A stretch of 64,000 nucleotides of DNA from Woeseia sp034521225 (GTDB taxonomy: Bacteria > Pseudomonadota > Gammaproteobacteria > Steroidobacterales > Woeseiaceae), in NCBI GenBank assembly GCA_034521225.1, contig JAXHMR010000002.1:62001-126000 (forward strand), written 5' to 3'. A model generated the notes under the pieces. That model made no database searches, had not been told where the DNA came from, and saw only the letters and a list, made by a program, of their open reading frames with translations. Positions 8,999-17,992 of this stretch are shown here, one piece after another; positions within the stretch are counted from its first letter, which is position 1; the number at the start of each line of letters is the position of its first letter. The position numbers were made by a program, and so were the translations under genes.

Positions 8999-9654
8999 TC
9001 TGGGTCCTGCTCGCATCAAACCTGTCGGGCTGTGCGGCGACGCGCGACCTGTTCGGCTTTGGCGGGCAGGAATCGGCGCCGCCGCCCGCCGAAGACCCGG
9101 GTCAGGTTATCGAGCCTGAAGTCGAACGCCGCGAGATCCGTGAAGCCGATATAGACACCGAGGACTTCGAGGTTGGCGCCTTTGTCGGCATCATGAGCGT
9201 CGAGGATTTCGAAACTAATATTGTCTATGGCGCGCGGTTCGCCTACCACGTTACCGAGGGGTTCTTTGTCGAGGGCACGCTAGGCCAGACCGACGCCGGA
9301 TTGACCAGTTTCGAGCGCCTGAGCGGCGGCGCACCATTGCTGTCGGACAGCGAGCGGCAATTCACGTATTACAACCTGAATCTGGGTTACAACATCCTTC
9401 CGGGAGAGGTGTTTATCGGTGAACGACGCGCCTACAACACCAACCTGTACCTGATTGCCGGGCTCGGTTCGACCCGTTTTGCGGACGACGACCGTTTCAC
9501 GGTCAATTTCGGTGCCGGCTACCGGTTCCTGCTGACAGACGCGATCGCGATTCATCTCGATGTACGCGATCGCCTGTTCGACATCGACCTGCTCGGCGAG
9601 GAGAAAACGGTCCACAATCTCGAGACCCATTTTGGCCTGACGGTGTTCTTCTGA
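8968..9654 (+). CDS. Outer-membrane beta-barrel lipoprotein-like protein
   Basis: The protein has 228 residues. The ATG at 8968 lies within the end of the preceding gene (31-base overlap, different frame), preceded by GAGGAA. The N-terminus has a signal with lipobox-like NLSGC at about residues 18-22, followed by a Pro/Glu-rich linker and an eight-stranded-barrel pattern (FEVGAFVGIMSV, YNLNLGYNILPG, LYLIAGLGSTRF, FTVNFGAGYRFLL) ending with LTVFF. This fits the outer-membrane beta-barrel domain family often found next to SH3-barrel genes. It is likely co-expressed with its neighbour and with the DUF4266/DUF3570 genes downstream. The precise function is unknown. Confidence 0.75.
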   Translation: MESRFRVLFLIWVLLASNLSGCAATRDLFGFGGQESAPPPAEDPGQVIEPEVERREIREADIDTEDFEVGAFVGIMSVEDFETNIVYGARFAYHVTEGFFVEGTLGQTDAGLTSFERLSGGAPLLSDSERQFTYYNLNLGYNILPGEVFIGERRAYNTNLYLIAGLGSTRFADDDRFTVNFGAGYRFLLTDAIAIHLDVRDRLFDIDLLGEEKTVHNLETHFGLTVFF

Positions 9655-9701
9655 GGCAGGGTTCACGGTTTTGCCGCCCTGCGCGGCGATATGCTGTGTC
9701 T

Positions 9702-9938
9702 ATGAAACTTAATCCTGTCTGCCGGTTGCTTGCCACAGCGCTGATGATTGTTGCCCTGTCGGGTTGCGGCAGCATCGAGCCGTGGGTGAAACCCTATGAG
9801 CGGGACCGACTCGCGGACCCGATCATGTTCCTTGATGGCGATCCGGTGTCGAGCGCGTATATCAAGCACGTCTACGAAGCTCGCGAAGGCGCACGGGGCG
9901 GCGAGGGCAGTGCGGGCGGCGGCTGCGGCTGCAACTGA
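9702..9938 (+). CDS. DUF4266 small lipoprotein
   Basis: The protein has 78 residues: a signal peptide ending in ALSGCGS (lipobox Cys about residue 22), then the family block WVKPYERDRLADPIM and a Gly/Cys-rich tail ending GGGCGCN. This layout is typical of DUF4266 proteins, which are usually encoded beside a DUF3570 gene, as here (11 bases apart). In other genomes the pair commonly accompanies a thioredoxin-like protein and an ApbE flavinylation enzyme, suggesting an envelope redox role, but neither partner is present next to it here. The ATG at 9702 is preferred over an in-frame GTG two codons upstream. Confidence 0.85.
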   Translation: MKLNPVCRLLATALMIVALSGCGSIEPWVKPYERDRLADPIMFLDGDPVSSAYIKHVYEAREGARGGEGSAGGGCGCN

Positions 9939-9949
9939 GTGCTGATTGC

Positions 9950-11086
9950 ATGATCCGGTCAGTTAAAATCTCCGGCATCCTGCTGCTGGCGCTGGCCACC
10001 GGATATCCGGCGATTGCCGGCGTGTTGCCGGATGATCGCACCGATATTCTTTACCACTTGTATGACGGCGGGGGGGTCGAGATCGACGGCCCGAGCGTCC
10101 TGGTGCGCAAGCAGGTCGGCAAGAACCTGTCGGTGGTCGGCAACTACTATGTCGACATGGTGACGTCTGCGTCGATTGATGTTGTCACGACGGCGAGCCC
10201 CTACACCGAGGAGCGCAAACAGTGGTCGCTGGGCATGGATTACCTGCGCGGCAATACAACGTTGACCGCGGGCTTCACGAGCAGCGTCGAGAGTGATTTC
10301 GATGCGTCGACCTGGAACTTTTCCGTCAGCCAGGACATGTTCGGCGACATGACAACCTTGACGCTGAGCTACGGACTCGGCGACGACATTGTCGGACGGT
10401 CCGACGACGAGACCTTCAGCCGCGACAACACCCGCCAGCATTACGGCGTCGGGTTGACGCAGATACTGACACGTAACCTGATCACCAGTCTTAATTTTGA
10501 AACGATCACGGATGAAGGTTTTCTGAATAACCCTTACCGATCCGTGCGCTATGCGGATTCGTCCAGTGGCACAGGCTACAGTTTTGAACCCGAGCTGTAC
10601 CCGGCGACACGCACCAGCAACGCCGTCGGGGTGCGTGCCCGTTACTTCCTGCCGTATCGCGCCGCTTTGCAGGGTGAGTACCGGTTTTTTTCCGATACCT
10701 GGGATATTACATCGCACACGGCGTCAGTGACCTATGTGCACCCGATGGATCCGTGGACGTTCCAGGTCAAGTATCGCTGGCACGACCAGACCGGCGCGGC
10801 ATTCTACAATGATCTGTTTTCCCGTTCGGAGGCGACCAACTTCCGCGCGAGGGACAAGGAACTTAGCCCGATGACCAGCCAGACCGTGACGCTGTCAGCG
10901 AGTTACGAATTCCTCGAGAACGGATGGAAGTTTATCGACAAGGGTTCCATCAATGTCGCGTTCGACCTGCTGACCGTGGATTACCACGACTTCTCTGACC
11001 TGACCGCGGGCGCACCGCCCGGGTCTGAGCCGCTCTATTCACTGGATGCGAATATCTTCCAGCTGTTCTTCTCGTTCTGGTACTGA
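9950..11086 (+). CDS. DUF3570 family outer-membrane protein
   Basis: The protein has 378 residues with an N-terminal signal (ISGILLLALATGYPAIAG). The mature part shows long amphipathic strand repeats with many aromatic and acidic residues (VVGNYYVDMVTSASIDVVT, LGMDYLRGNTTLTAGFT, VTYVHPMDPWTFQVKYRW) and ends FFSFWY, an outer-membrane barrel signature. It matches what is known of DUF3570, which partners DUF4266. It probably forms the membrane pore or scaffold for the adjacent small lipoprotein. The start at 9950 is close behind the DUF4266 stop, so the two genes form one transcription unit. Confidence 0.85.
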   Translation: MIRSVKISGILLLALATGYPAIAGVLPDDRTDILYHLYDGGGVEIDGPSVLVRKQVGKNLSVVGNYYVDMVTSASIDVVTTASPYTEERKQWSLGMDYLRGNTTLTAGFTSSVESDFDASTWNFSVSQDMFGDMTTLTLSYGLGDDIVGRSDDETFSRDNTRQHYGVGLTQILTRNLITSLNFETITDEGFLNNPYRSVRYADSSSGTGYSFEPELYPATRTSNAVGVRARYFLPYRAALQGEYRFFSDTWDITSHTASVTYVHPMDPWTFQVKYRWHDQTGAAFYNDLFSRSEATNFRARDKELSPMTSQTVTLSASYEFLENGWKFIDKGSINVAFDLLTVDYHDFSDLTAGAPPGSEPLYSLDANIFQLFFSFWY

Positions 11087-11162
11087 TCGCTCCTTTTCAA
11101 CAGCGATTCCCGTACAATGCCGGCAATCGGGGCTGGGCAAATCCTAAAAAATGGTGGGGGTG

Positions 11163-11609
11163 ATGGGCCGATTGACAGGTATAGCACGCCGTGACAAGAA
11201 GCGTGCGCCAATGGAAACGCTGGAAGCAGCGAGCGTCACGCGGTCGGCCGGCGTGCAGAATGATTTTCGCGGCAAGCCCGGCAAGCGCCAGGTCACGGTT
11301 ATTTCACAGCGCGCATGGCGTGCCGCCTGCGACGAGCTTAAGCTCGAACTGCCCTGGACGACCCGCCGCGCCAACCTGCTTGTTGATGACATGGATCTGC
11401 CCACCTGCGCCGGCGGCGTGCTGCATATCGGCAGCGTCAGGCTCGTGATCAATGGCGAAACCGATCCCTGTTCGCGCATGGACGAGTACAGCGATGGCCT
11501 CAAGGCGGCGCTCACCCCGGACTGGCGCGGCGGTGTTTTATGCACCGTGCTCGAGGAAGGCACGATCGTACTCGGCGATACCGTGACACTGCATGGCAGG
11601 CCGGACTGA
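11163..11609 (+). CDS. MOSC domain protein
   Basis: The protein has about 148 residues. The MOSC (molybdenum cofactor sulfurase C-terminal) pattern is seen in ITRSAGVQNDFRGK-like (here VTRSAGVQNDFRGK), QVTVISQ, the conserved RRANLLVDDMDLP, and the cysteine-bearing INGETDPCSRMDE. Standalone MOSC proteins are thought to handle sulfur or metal-sulfur transfer; the specific substrate is not known. The ATG at 11163 is preferred, with GGGGGT directly upstream; an in-frame ATG at 11151 is also possible. It is followed 26 bases later by lemA. Confidence 0.85.
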   Translation: MGRLTGIARRDKKRAPMETLEAASVTRSAGVQNDFRGKPGKRQVTVISQRAWRAACDELKLELPWTTRRANLLVDDMDLPTCAGGVLHIGSVRLVINGETDPCSRMDEYSDGLKAALTPDWRGGVLCTVLEEGTIVLGDTVTLHGRPD

Positions 11610-11635
11610 CGGGCAGCACGGGTGGAGCAAGCACC

Positions 11636-12196
11636 ATGACCCTGTGGCTGACCGCGGCACTGATTGCGTTATTCGTCCTCGTTGTCGTTCTGTACAACCG
11701 CCTGGTCCGCGACCGTAACCGGGTTAATGCCGCCTGGAGCGATATCGACGTACAGCTCCAGCGTCGCCACGATCTCGTTCCGCAACTCGTCAGCGCCGTT
11801 TCGCAGTACGCGGCGTGGGAGCGCGCAACGCTCGAAGCCGTGACTGCACTGCGGGACCAGGCGCACCGCGAATCCGCTGTCGCGAAACGGGGCGAACTCG
11901 AGCAACAGCTGGGTGAGGGTGTGCAGCGGCTGATCGCGCTTGCCGAGAATTATCCGGATCTAAAGGCCAATGAAAACTTCCTGAGTCTGCAGAACGAGCT
12001 CGTCGAGACCGAGAACTATTTGCAGTTTGCCAGACGTTTTTATAACGGATCAGTACGAGCACTGAACACGCGCATCGAGTCTGTGCCGCACAATATCGTG
12101 GCGTCGGCATTCGGTTTCCAGCAGCGCGACTTCTTCCAGAAGGCGTCAGATGACGTAGCGGCCGTGCCACTCGTTGACCTGGCAGGGGTAGAGTGA
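11636..12196 (+). CDS. lemA: LemA family protein
   Basis: The protein has 186 residues. A single N-terminal membrane helix (LWLTAALIALFVLVVVLYN) is followed by the characteristic LemA helical domain: NRVNAAWSDIDVQLQRRHDLVP, split as NRVNAAWSDIDVQ and LQRRHDLVPQL, then YPDLKANENFL and ENYLQFARRFYN. LemA proteins are membrane-anchored coiled-coil-like proteins of uncertain role. It overlaps the next gene by four bases (GTGA), and the LemA plus DUF2207 pairing is a conserved arrangement that suggests they work together at the membrane. GGTGGAG upstream supports the ATG at 11636. Confidence 0.9.
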   Translation: MTLWLTAALIALFVLVVVLYNRLVRDRNRVNAAWSDIDVQLQRRHDLVPQLVSAVSQYAAWERATLEAVTALRDQAHRESAVAKRGELEQQLGEGVQRLIALAENYPDLKANENFLSLQNELVETENYLQFARRFYNGSVRALNTRIESVPHNIVASAFGFQQRDFFQKASDDVAAVPLVDLAGVE

Positions 12197-13891
12197 AACG
12201 GCTTTTCGGCCTCGGCTGGTTGCTGCTGCCATTGCTGGCGGTGGCTGATGAACGCATCCTGTCCTATCACAGCGACATTACCGTCGATACTGATGGCTGG
12301 CTGAACGTTACCGAGACGATACGCGTGCGGGCCGAGGGGGACCGGATTCGCCGCGGCATCTACCGTGATTATCCGACGACCTACAAGGATCGGTCCGGCA
12401 ATACGGTCGAGGTTCACTACCAGCCGTTAACGGTGATGCGTGACGATCGCATCGAGAAATTTCACACTGAGCGGCGCTCAAACGGTGTGCGCACCTACTT
12501 CGGCAGCTCTGACACCATTCTGCAGCCCGGGGAATACACCTACCAGTTTCGATACCGGGCCGGGCGCATGCTGGGATTCTTCGAAAATTACGATGAACTG
12601 TACTGGAACGTCACCGGGCTGGGATGGGACTTCCCCATTGATCGCGCCAGCGCCACGGTATATTTCGGGTTTGCGGTGGACGAGAAAGATATAGGCGTTG
12701 ATGCATACACCGGCGGTTCCGGTGCCAAAGGAAAAGATTACCGTGCGGCGACCGGCGACCGTCGTGCCGACTTCGAGACCAGTGGCGCATTGGGCGCCGG
12801 TGAAGGACTTACGATCGCCGTCAACTGGCCGAAGGGTTACGTAGAAGAACCGGGCGGGGTGCAGCGGCTTTCATGGTTACTGATTGACAACACAAACCTG
12901 TTGGTGGCACTCGCCGGTCTCTTTGCGCTACTGGCTTACTATATTCCCGTGTGGCGCCATTTCGGTCGCGATCCGGAACCCGGCGTGACGGTAACGCGCT
13001 ACGAACCTCCGAAAAACCTGTCGCCGGCGGCACTTCGCTACATCCGTCGCATGGGCTACGACAACAAGGTAATGACGGCTGCAGTCGTCAACCTTGCGGT
13101 AAAGGGTTATTTGAGGATCGGGAAGGATGACGATACACACACGTTGCACCGATTGAGGCCGGCCGATCCGGCGCCGCCGCTGACCACCGCTGAACGTGAT
13201 TTGCTGGCGGCGCTGTTTTCCGGCGGGGATACGCTGGTTCTGGAGGATGAGAACCACCGTCAGCTTTCCGGGGCCCAGAGCGCCCACCGGCGCGCACTTC
13301 GCAAGGAGTACCGGAACCGCTACTTCAAGGTCAATGGCCTGATGAACCTGCCGGCATTCCTGATCATGATTGTGTCGTCGATTGTCGCGCTCAATGTCGG
13401 TGCCGGTCCATCGCCGCTGGTCCTGGTCACCATTGGCATCATGCTGGCCGTCACTGTGCTGTTCGTCGTGCTGATGAAGCGGCCCACCGGCATCGGCCGG
13501 CGCATACTGGACGAAGTCGACGGATTCCGTGAATACCTCGAAATTGCTGAAAAGGATGAACTGAACCTGCGCAATCCGCCAGAGAAGACGCCTGAACTCT
13601 ACGCAGAAGTACCTGCCATTTGCGCTGGCGCTCGGTGTCGAGCAAGCATGGGCGGAGCGCTTCAGTGATGTATTCGCGCGCTTGCAGGGGGCGGACGGTC
13701 GCTCGTATCATCCAGCCTGGTATGACGGTGCCTGGAACAACCTGAATATGGGCTCCAACACCAGCGCACTGACCGGTGGCCTCAATTCAGCCATCAGTTC
13801 ATCGATGACGGCACCGGGATCTTCGTCCGGCAGCGGCGGCGGCGGATCGTCGGGTGGCGGCGGCGGTGGCGGCGGCGGCGGAGGCTGGTAG
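12193..13891 (+). CDS. DUF2207 membrane protein with poly-glycine tail; frame broken once
   Basis: It starts with GTG overlapping the lemA stop. A signal peptide precedes an extracytoplasmic beta-rich DUF2207 domain (ERILSYHSDITVDTDGWLNV, RGIYRDYPTTY, LYWNVTGLGWDFPI). A transmembrane helix near residues 235-255 (NLLVALAGLFALLAYYI) is followed by a cytoplasmic part and two more helices near 390-440. The frame ends early at 13668; near 13605 the product continues in another frame as KYLPFALALGVEQAWAERFS and runs to 13891, ending in a long Gly/Ser tail and GGW, a usual feature of this family. I read it as one gene of about 565 residues with a single-base error. Its role is unknown. Confidence 0.8.
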
Positions 13892-14002
13892 CCGTCAACG
13901 AATGAACCACCGTGGATTAGCCCGGTCGTAACGGAACATCACTCACGCATTTCGCCGCAAGACCCGGCGAGGCGCATCGACCTGACAGGACATAACAGGA
14001 TC

Positions 14003-14644
14003 TTGAACCAGTTTGCCTCCCAGCGCCGGCCGGTGCGCGACGACAGCGCCATCCCGAACGTTATTTTCGTGCTGCTCGTTTTGAACGGGCTCGTCTACGC
14101 CGCGCAGCAATTCGTACCCAACCTGCTGCTTTACTATTTTGCGCTGTGGCCGATTAATTCAGTAACCGGCCCCGACTTCCAGCCATGGCAGCTCCTGAGC
14201 TACGGGTTTATGCACGATACCCGCAGCCTGATGCACATTCTTTTCAATATGTTTGCTCTGTGGATGTTCGGCCGGGATATCGAACGCTTGCTGGGCAGCA
14301 AAAGCTTTCTTATCTATTACCTGACCTGTGTCGTCGGCGCCGGCATCGTGCAGCTGATCGTGGCCGCGTTGCAGGGTGGCGACTACCCGCCCACACTGGG
14401 TGCGTCAGGTGGCGTCTTCGGCCTGTTGCTCGCGTTTGCGATGTTTTTTCCGAACCGCACGATCATGCTGTTGTTTCCGCCGATTCCGCTGCCCGCCAAG
14501 TATTTTGTCGTCCTGTTCGGCTTGTTTGAACTGTATCTCGGTGTCAGCGGGCGCGGCGTCGGTGTTGCCAATTTTGCGCACCTCGGCGGCATGTTGTTCG
14601 GCTTCCTGTTGTTGCAGTACTGGCGCACGCAGCGCCGCCGCTGA
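14003..14644 (+). CDS. Rhomboid family intramembrane serine protease
   Basis: The protein has 213 residues with six predicted membrane helices. The catalytic serine motif GASGGVFG is at about residues 133-140, and the catalytic His is in VANFAHLGGMLFG near residue 195; the WMFGRDIERLLG loop and HILFNMFALW (with the conserved HxxxN) also match the rhomboid fold. It would cleave membrane-anchored substrates within the bilayer. It starts with TTG at 14003, with AGGA just upstream; no ATG fits. It stands between the DUF2207 gene and the tldD-like gene without obvious functional linkage. Confidence 0.9.
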   Translation: MNQFASQRRPVRDDSAIPNVIFVLLVLNGLVYAAQQFVPNLLLYYFALWPINSVTGPDFQPWQLLSYGFMHDTRSLMHILFNMFALWMFGRDIERLLGSKSFLIYYLTCVVGAGIVQLIVAALQGGDYPPTLGASGGVFGLLLAFAMFFPNRTIMLLFPPIPLPAKYFVVLFGLFELYLGVSGRGVGVANFAHLGGMLFGFLLLQYWRTQRRR

Positions 14645-14703
14645 CGCGCCGGAGACTGTCGTATGGAAGCCGTTCTGGCACGTGTCGCTGTCAGGTCACC
14701 GGG

Positions 14704-16238
14704 ATGACGGTGCGCCGGCGAGACTTTCTCGGGCACCTCGCCGCGGGCAGCGCCGTCGTTTCAATACCGGCGTTCCTGCAGGGTTGCGGTTCGCTTGCCG
14801 TCAATGACCCTGCCGGGAAGCCGCCCGCCAATCCGTTTCTCGAGTGGTTCGGCATCGATGACGCGATGGCGTCGCGGGTGCTGTCGGCGCTTGCAAAAGA
14901 CGGTGCCGACTCGGCGGAACTCTATTTCCAATACCGGCAGTCCAGCGATCTCGTGATGGAAGAGGGCGTCATTACCCATTCGGCCACCGATGTCATCCAG
15001 GGGGTCGGCTTGCGCGTGGTCATGGGCGGACAGATTGGCTTCGCGTTTACCGACGACCTGACGCTGCCCGGCATGCTGGCTGCCGCGAGCAGGGCGGCAA
15101 TAATGGCCGGGGGCAGCGAGCGGATCGCGCCGCAGGTGTTCGCCCAAGCCCTGCCGGTACCCTGTACCGCACAGAAGTATCCTGGGCAGACGTGCAGCTG
15201 GATCGCAAACTGCCCCTGTTGCAGCGGGCAGAGCGTGCGGCGCGGGCAGCGGATCCGGCCGTCGCGCGCGTGACCGTCAACTGGCATGACAGCGACGAAC
15301 GGGTGCTGATCATGACACTCGACGGTCGCATGATTACGGACACACGGCCGATGACCCGGCTGAGCGTGCAGCCGGTGGCAAAGCGGGGCACTGCCACGTA
15401 CTCCGGTTTTGCGAGCATTGCAGCCCGCGAGGAAATCGCCTGGTACACGGATCATCGCATTGACAGCGTGGCGCAGACGGCGGTGGATCGCACGCTGCTG
15501 CTGTTTGACGCGCGGCGGCCCCCGTCCGGCGAGATGCCGGTGATACTGGCCGCCGGCACCGGCGGCATCCTGCTGCACGAGGCGATGGGCCACGCATTCG
15601 AGGCCGATTTCAATCGCGACGGAATTAGCCCGTATGACGGCGCAACGGGCCAGAAGGTGGCCGAACCGATCATCACGATTGTCGACGACGCCACGATTCC
15701 CGGCGCGCGGGGCGCACTCAATTATGACGACGAAGGCACCGCGGGCAGCCGCACGGTGGTGGTTGAGAGCGGCATCCTGCGTACCTGCCTGCACGATGCC
15801 ATGACGGCAAAACACTATGGCACGGGAACCACCGGTTCAGCGCGCCGCGAGTCCTACCGGTTTGCGCCCATGCCGCGGATGACGTGCACATTTATCGAGG
15901 ACGGACCGCACGAGCGCGACGAAGTCATTGGCGCGGTCAGTCGCGGCATCATCGCCGAGACATTCACCGATGTGCGCGTATCGCCCGGCGGCGGGGATTT
16001 CATGCTGCACGTAAGGAACGGCTGGATGGTCGAGAACGGCAAGGTGACCGCGCCGATTCGCGATGTCGATATCTCCGGCAATGGACCGGAAACACTGCGG
16101 CGAATGACCATGGCTGCGAACGACTCGGCACTCGATAACGGCGGATGGATGTGCGGCAAGAAAGGCCAGCAGGTACCGGTGTCGCAGGGCATGCCGACCG
16201 TGCTGGTATCCGGCATGATGGTTAATGTCCGGGGCTGA
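14704..16238 (+). CDS. tldD: TldD-like metalloprotease with a Tat-type N-terminus; frame broken once
   Basis: The C-terminal two-thirds carry the TldD/PmbA zinc-site signature HEAMGHAFEADF (base about 15577 onward) and typical blocks (ITIVDDATIPGARGALNYDDEG, split as ITIVDDATIPGA and RGALNYDDEG; GGDFMLHVRNG). The frame breaks near 15160, where LYRTEVSWADVQLDRKL continues in another frame, so the gene is one protein of about 510 residues. Unusually, the N-terminus reads VRRRDFLGHLAAG followed by IPAFLQGCGS, which combines a twin-arginine motif and a lipobox-like Cys. Classical TldD acts in the cytoplasm with TldE; this one is probably exported or anchored, and no PmbA/TldE gene is adjacent. 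The substrate is unknown. Confidence 0.8.
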
Positions 16239-16257
16239 CGGCCGGACGGCGACTGTA

Positions 16258-17271
16258 TCAGCCATTCCTGTATAGGTAACTGTAGGCGTTAATCGCCGGC
16301 ACACCGCCCAGGTGAGCATAAAGAACACGCGAGCCAGCGGGGAAGTAGCCCTTTTTGACCAGGTCGATCAGGCCCTGCATGGATTTTCCCTCGTACACCG
16401 GGTCGGTCATCATGCCTTCGAGGCGCGCGCACAGGCGGATTGCGTCATTCGTTTCCTCTGACGGCACACCGTAGACGGGGTATGCGTACTCGAGGAGCAG
16501 GACGACGTCTTCAGCGGTGAGTTCGTGACCGAGTTCGACGAGATCAGCTGTCTTCCGGGCAATATCGAGCACCTGCGCATGTGTTTGCTCGGGTGTGCAA
16601 GAGGCATCGATGCCAATGACGTTGCGCGCGCGCCCGTCTTTCGCGAAGCCGACAATCATGCCGGCATGCGTCGAGCCCGTAACGGTGCAGACGACGATGT
16701 AGTCAAACTTCAGGCCCATCTCTGCTTCCTGGGCGCGCACTTCCTCGGCAAAACCGACGAATCCCAGGCCGCCATACTTGTGAACAGAAGCGCCGGCCGG
16801 AATCGGGTAGGGAACGCCGCCGCGGTCTTGCACATCCTGCAGCGCGCGCTCCCAACTTGCGCGTATGCCGATGTCGAACCCTTCGTCGACCAGTTCAACT
16901 TCCGCGCCCATGACGCGCGACAACAGGATATTGCCTACGCGGTCATATACGGCGTCCTGGAACGGCACCCAGCTTTCCTGTACCAGCCGGCATTTCATGC
17001 CGATCTTCGCCGCAACCGCCGCCACCTGCCGGGTATGGTTGGACTGGACACCGCCGATCGTGACCAGCGTATCGGCACCCGCCGCGATCGCGTCGGGGAC
17101 GATGTATTCGAGCTTCCTTAGCTTGTTGCCGCCGAAGGCGAGGCCGGAATTGCAGTCCTCGCGTTTCGCGAAAATCTCGACTGCACCGCCGAGATGCTGC
17201 GAAAGCCGCTCAAGCTTCTCGATTGGCGTCGGACCGAACGTCAGCGGGTAGCGTTCGAATTTGGTCAGCAT
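16258..17271 (-). CDS. acdS: 1-aminocyclopropane-1-carboxylate deaminase
   Basis: The protein has 337 residues, the usual length. This PLP enzyme of the tryptophan synthase beta fold converts ACC to 2-oxobutanoate and ammonia. The PLP lysine is K50 in FGGNKLRK. The residues that separate true ACC deaminases from D-cysteine desulfhydrases are retained: Tyr-Glu in DPVYEGK and Leu in AHLGGVPA; the Tyr in PVYGVP is also present. The ATG at 17271 begins the family-typical LTKFERYPLTFGPTPI. It lies 10 bases after the B12-binding protein stop, so it is the last gene of the receiver/haem-oxygenase/B12 cassette. A remnant of a second, diverged copy of its first 20 codons lies at 19918-19980. D-cysteine desulfhydrase activity is the main alternative. 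Confidence 0.92.
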   Translation of the reverse strand: MLTKFERYPLTFGPTPIEKLERLSQHLGGAVEIFAKREDCNSGLAFGGNKLRKLEYIVPDAIAAGADTLVTIGGVQSNHTRQVAAVAAKIGMKCRLVQESWVPFQDAVYDRVGNILLSRVMGAEVELVDEGFDIGIRASWERALQDVQDRGGVPYPIPAGASVHKYGGLGFVGFAEEVRAQEAEMGLKFDYIVVCTVTGSTHAGMIVGFAKDGRARNVIGIDASCTPEQTHAQVLDIARKTADLVELGHELTAEDVVLLLEYAYPVYGVPSEETNDAIRLCARLEGMMTDPVYEGKSMQGLIDLVKKGYFPAGSRVLYAHLGGVPAINAYSYLYRNG

Positions 17272-17281
17272 ATTGTTGCCT

Positions 17282-17992
17282 TCACGCTTCGGCTGCTGCT
17301 GGTGAAGCCGTGGCAGTCTTGACGGCGTAGCCGCCGATGACGACCTCGATGTCGGGCTGGCGCTCCCGGGCGAGATCCGCCAGGTTTCGAGCTGCCTCAC
17401 ATTGGGATGGCAAAGCGACCGAAATCCCGAGGCGGCGGTAACCACCTGACTCCAGGCGAGCCAGGACCTGTTCCGGTGCAGCGGCGAGCATGATGTCGCA
17501 GTCTTCGCCCTTCTCCGCTTCCTGCGCGGCGTAGATTCGGGGACCGATCGTGTGCGTGTTGCCGGGCGCGCTCACGAGCAGCATGCACGGCTGACTTGGT
17601 TCTGACGCGGCGGCGTCGTCCAGTGCCTGGAGGATCGATTCAGTCAACGCCGATATCTTGTGTTCGAGTTCGACACTGATCCTGCCGGATACGAAGCGCC
17701 GGCCGACTTCGCAAAGAACGGGTTGGAGCAGGCCTACCAGCAAATCGACATCGCGAATCCCCAGGGCTCGCGACTCGGCCAGCAGACGATCCTCGGACGG
17801 CAGCCTGCGTTCGAAGAGGTCAGCCATCGTCGCTTCCAGAAAATCGCGCACCCGTGCCCCTTTCTCGACTCGCTCGTCGATATCCTCCAGGCTCGAGCTG
17901 CAGCTGTCGCAGAGCGCATGGGACACGCTGAGGTCCTCGAAAGGAGCCTCTTCCCGCATGAAGCGCTGGCAGTAACTGCACCAGAAGATCAC
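17282..17992 (-). CDS. Zinc-ribbon plus B12-binding-like domain protein
   Basis: The protein has 236 residues, with GTG start overlapping the upstream stop as GTGA. The N-terminus has paired cysteines (C5, C8 and C28, C31), likely a zinc ribbon. Residues about 50-130 form a helical region like the cap of cobalamin-binding photoreceptors and methyltransferases. Residues about 137-230 look like a B12-binding Rossmann fold: LLVSAPGNTHTIGPRI places a His in NTHTIG (145-150), matching the DxHxxG motif except that Asp is Asn, followed by GYRRLGISVALPSQ and VVIGGYAV. It may therefore bind cobalamin as a sensor, perhaps for light, with the zinc ribbon contacting DNA or protein. The change from Asp to Asn leaves some doubt about base-off B12 binding. 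It is coupled to the haem oxygenase gene and precedes ACC deaminase. Confidence 0.65.
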   Translation of the reverse strand: MIFWCSYCQRFMREEAPFEDLSVSHALCDSCSSSLEDIDERVEKGARVRDFLEATMADLFERRLPSEDRLLAESRALGIRDVDLLVGLLQPVLCEVGRRFVSGRISVELEHKISALTESILQALDDAAASEPSQPCMLLVSAPGNTHTIGPRIYAAQEAEKGEDCDIMLAAAPEQVLARLESGGYRRLGISVALPSQCEAARNLADLARERQPDIEVVIGGYAVKTATASPAAAEA

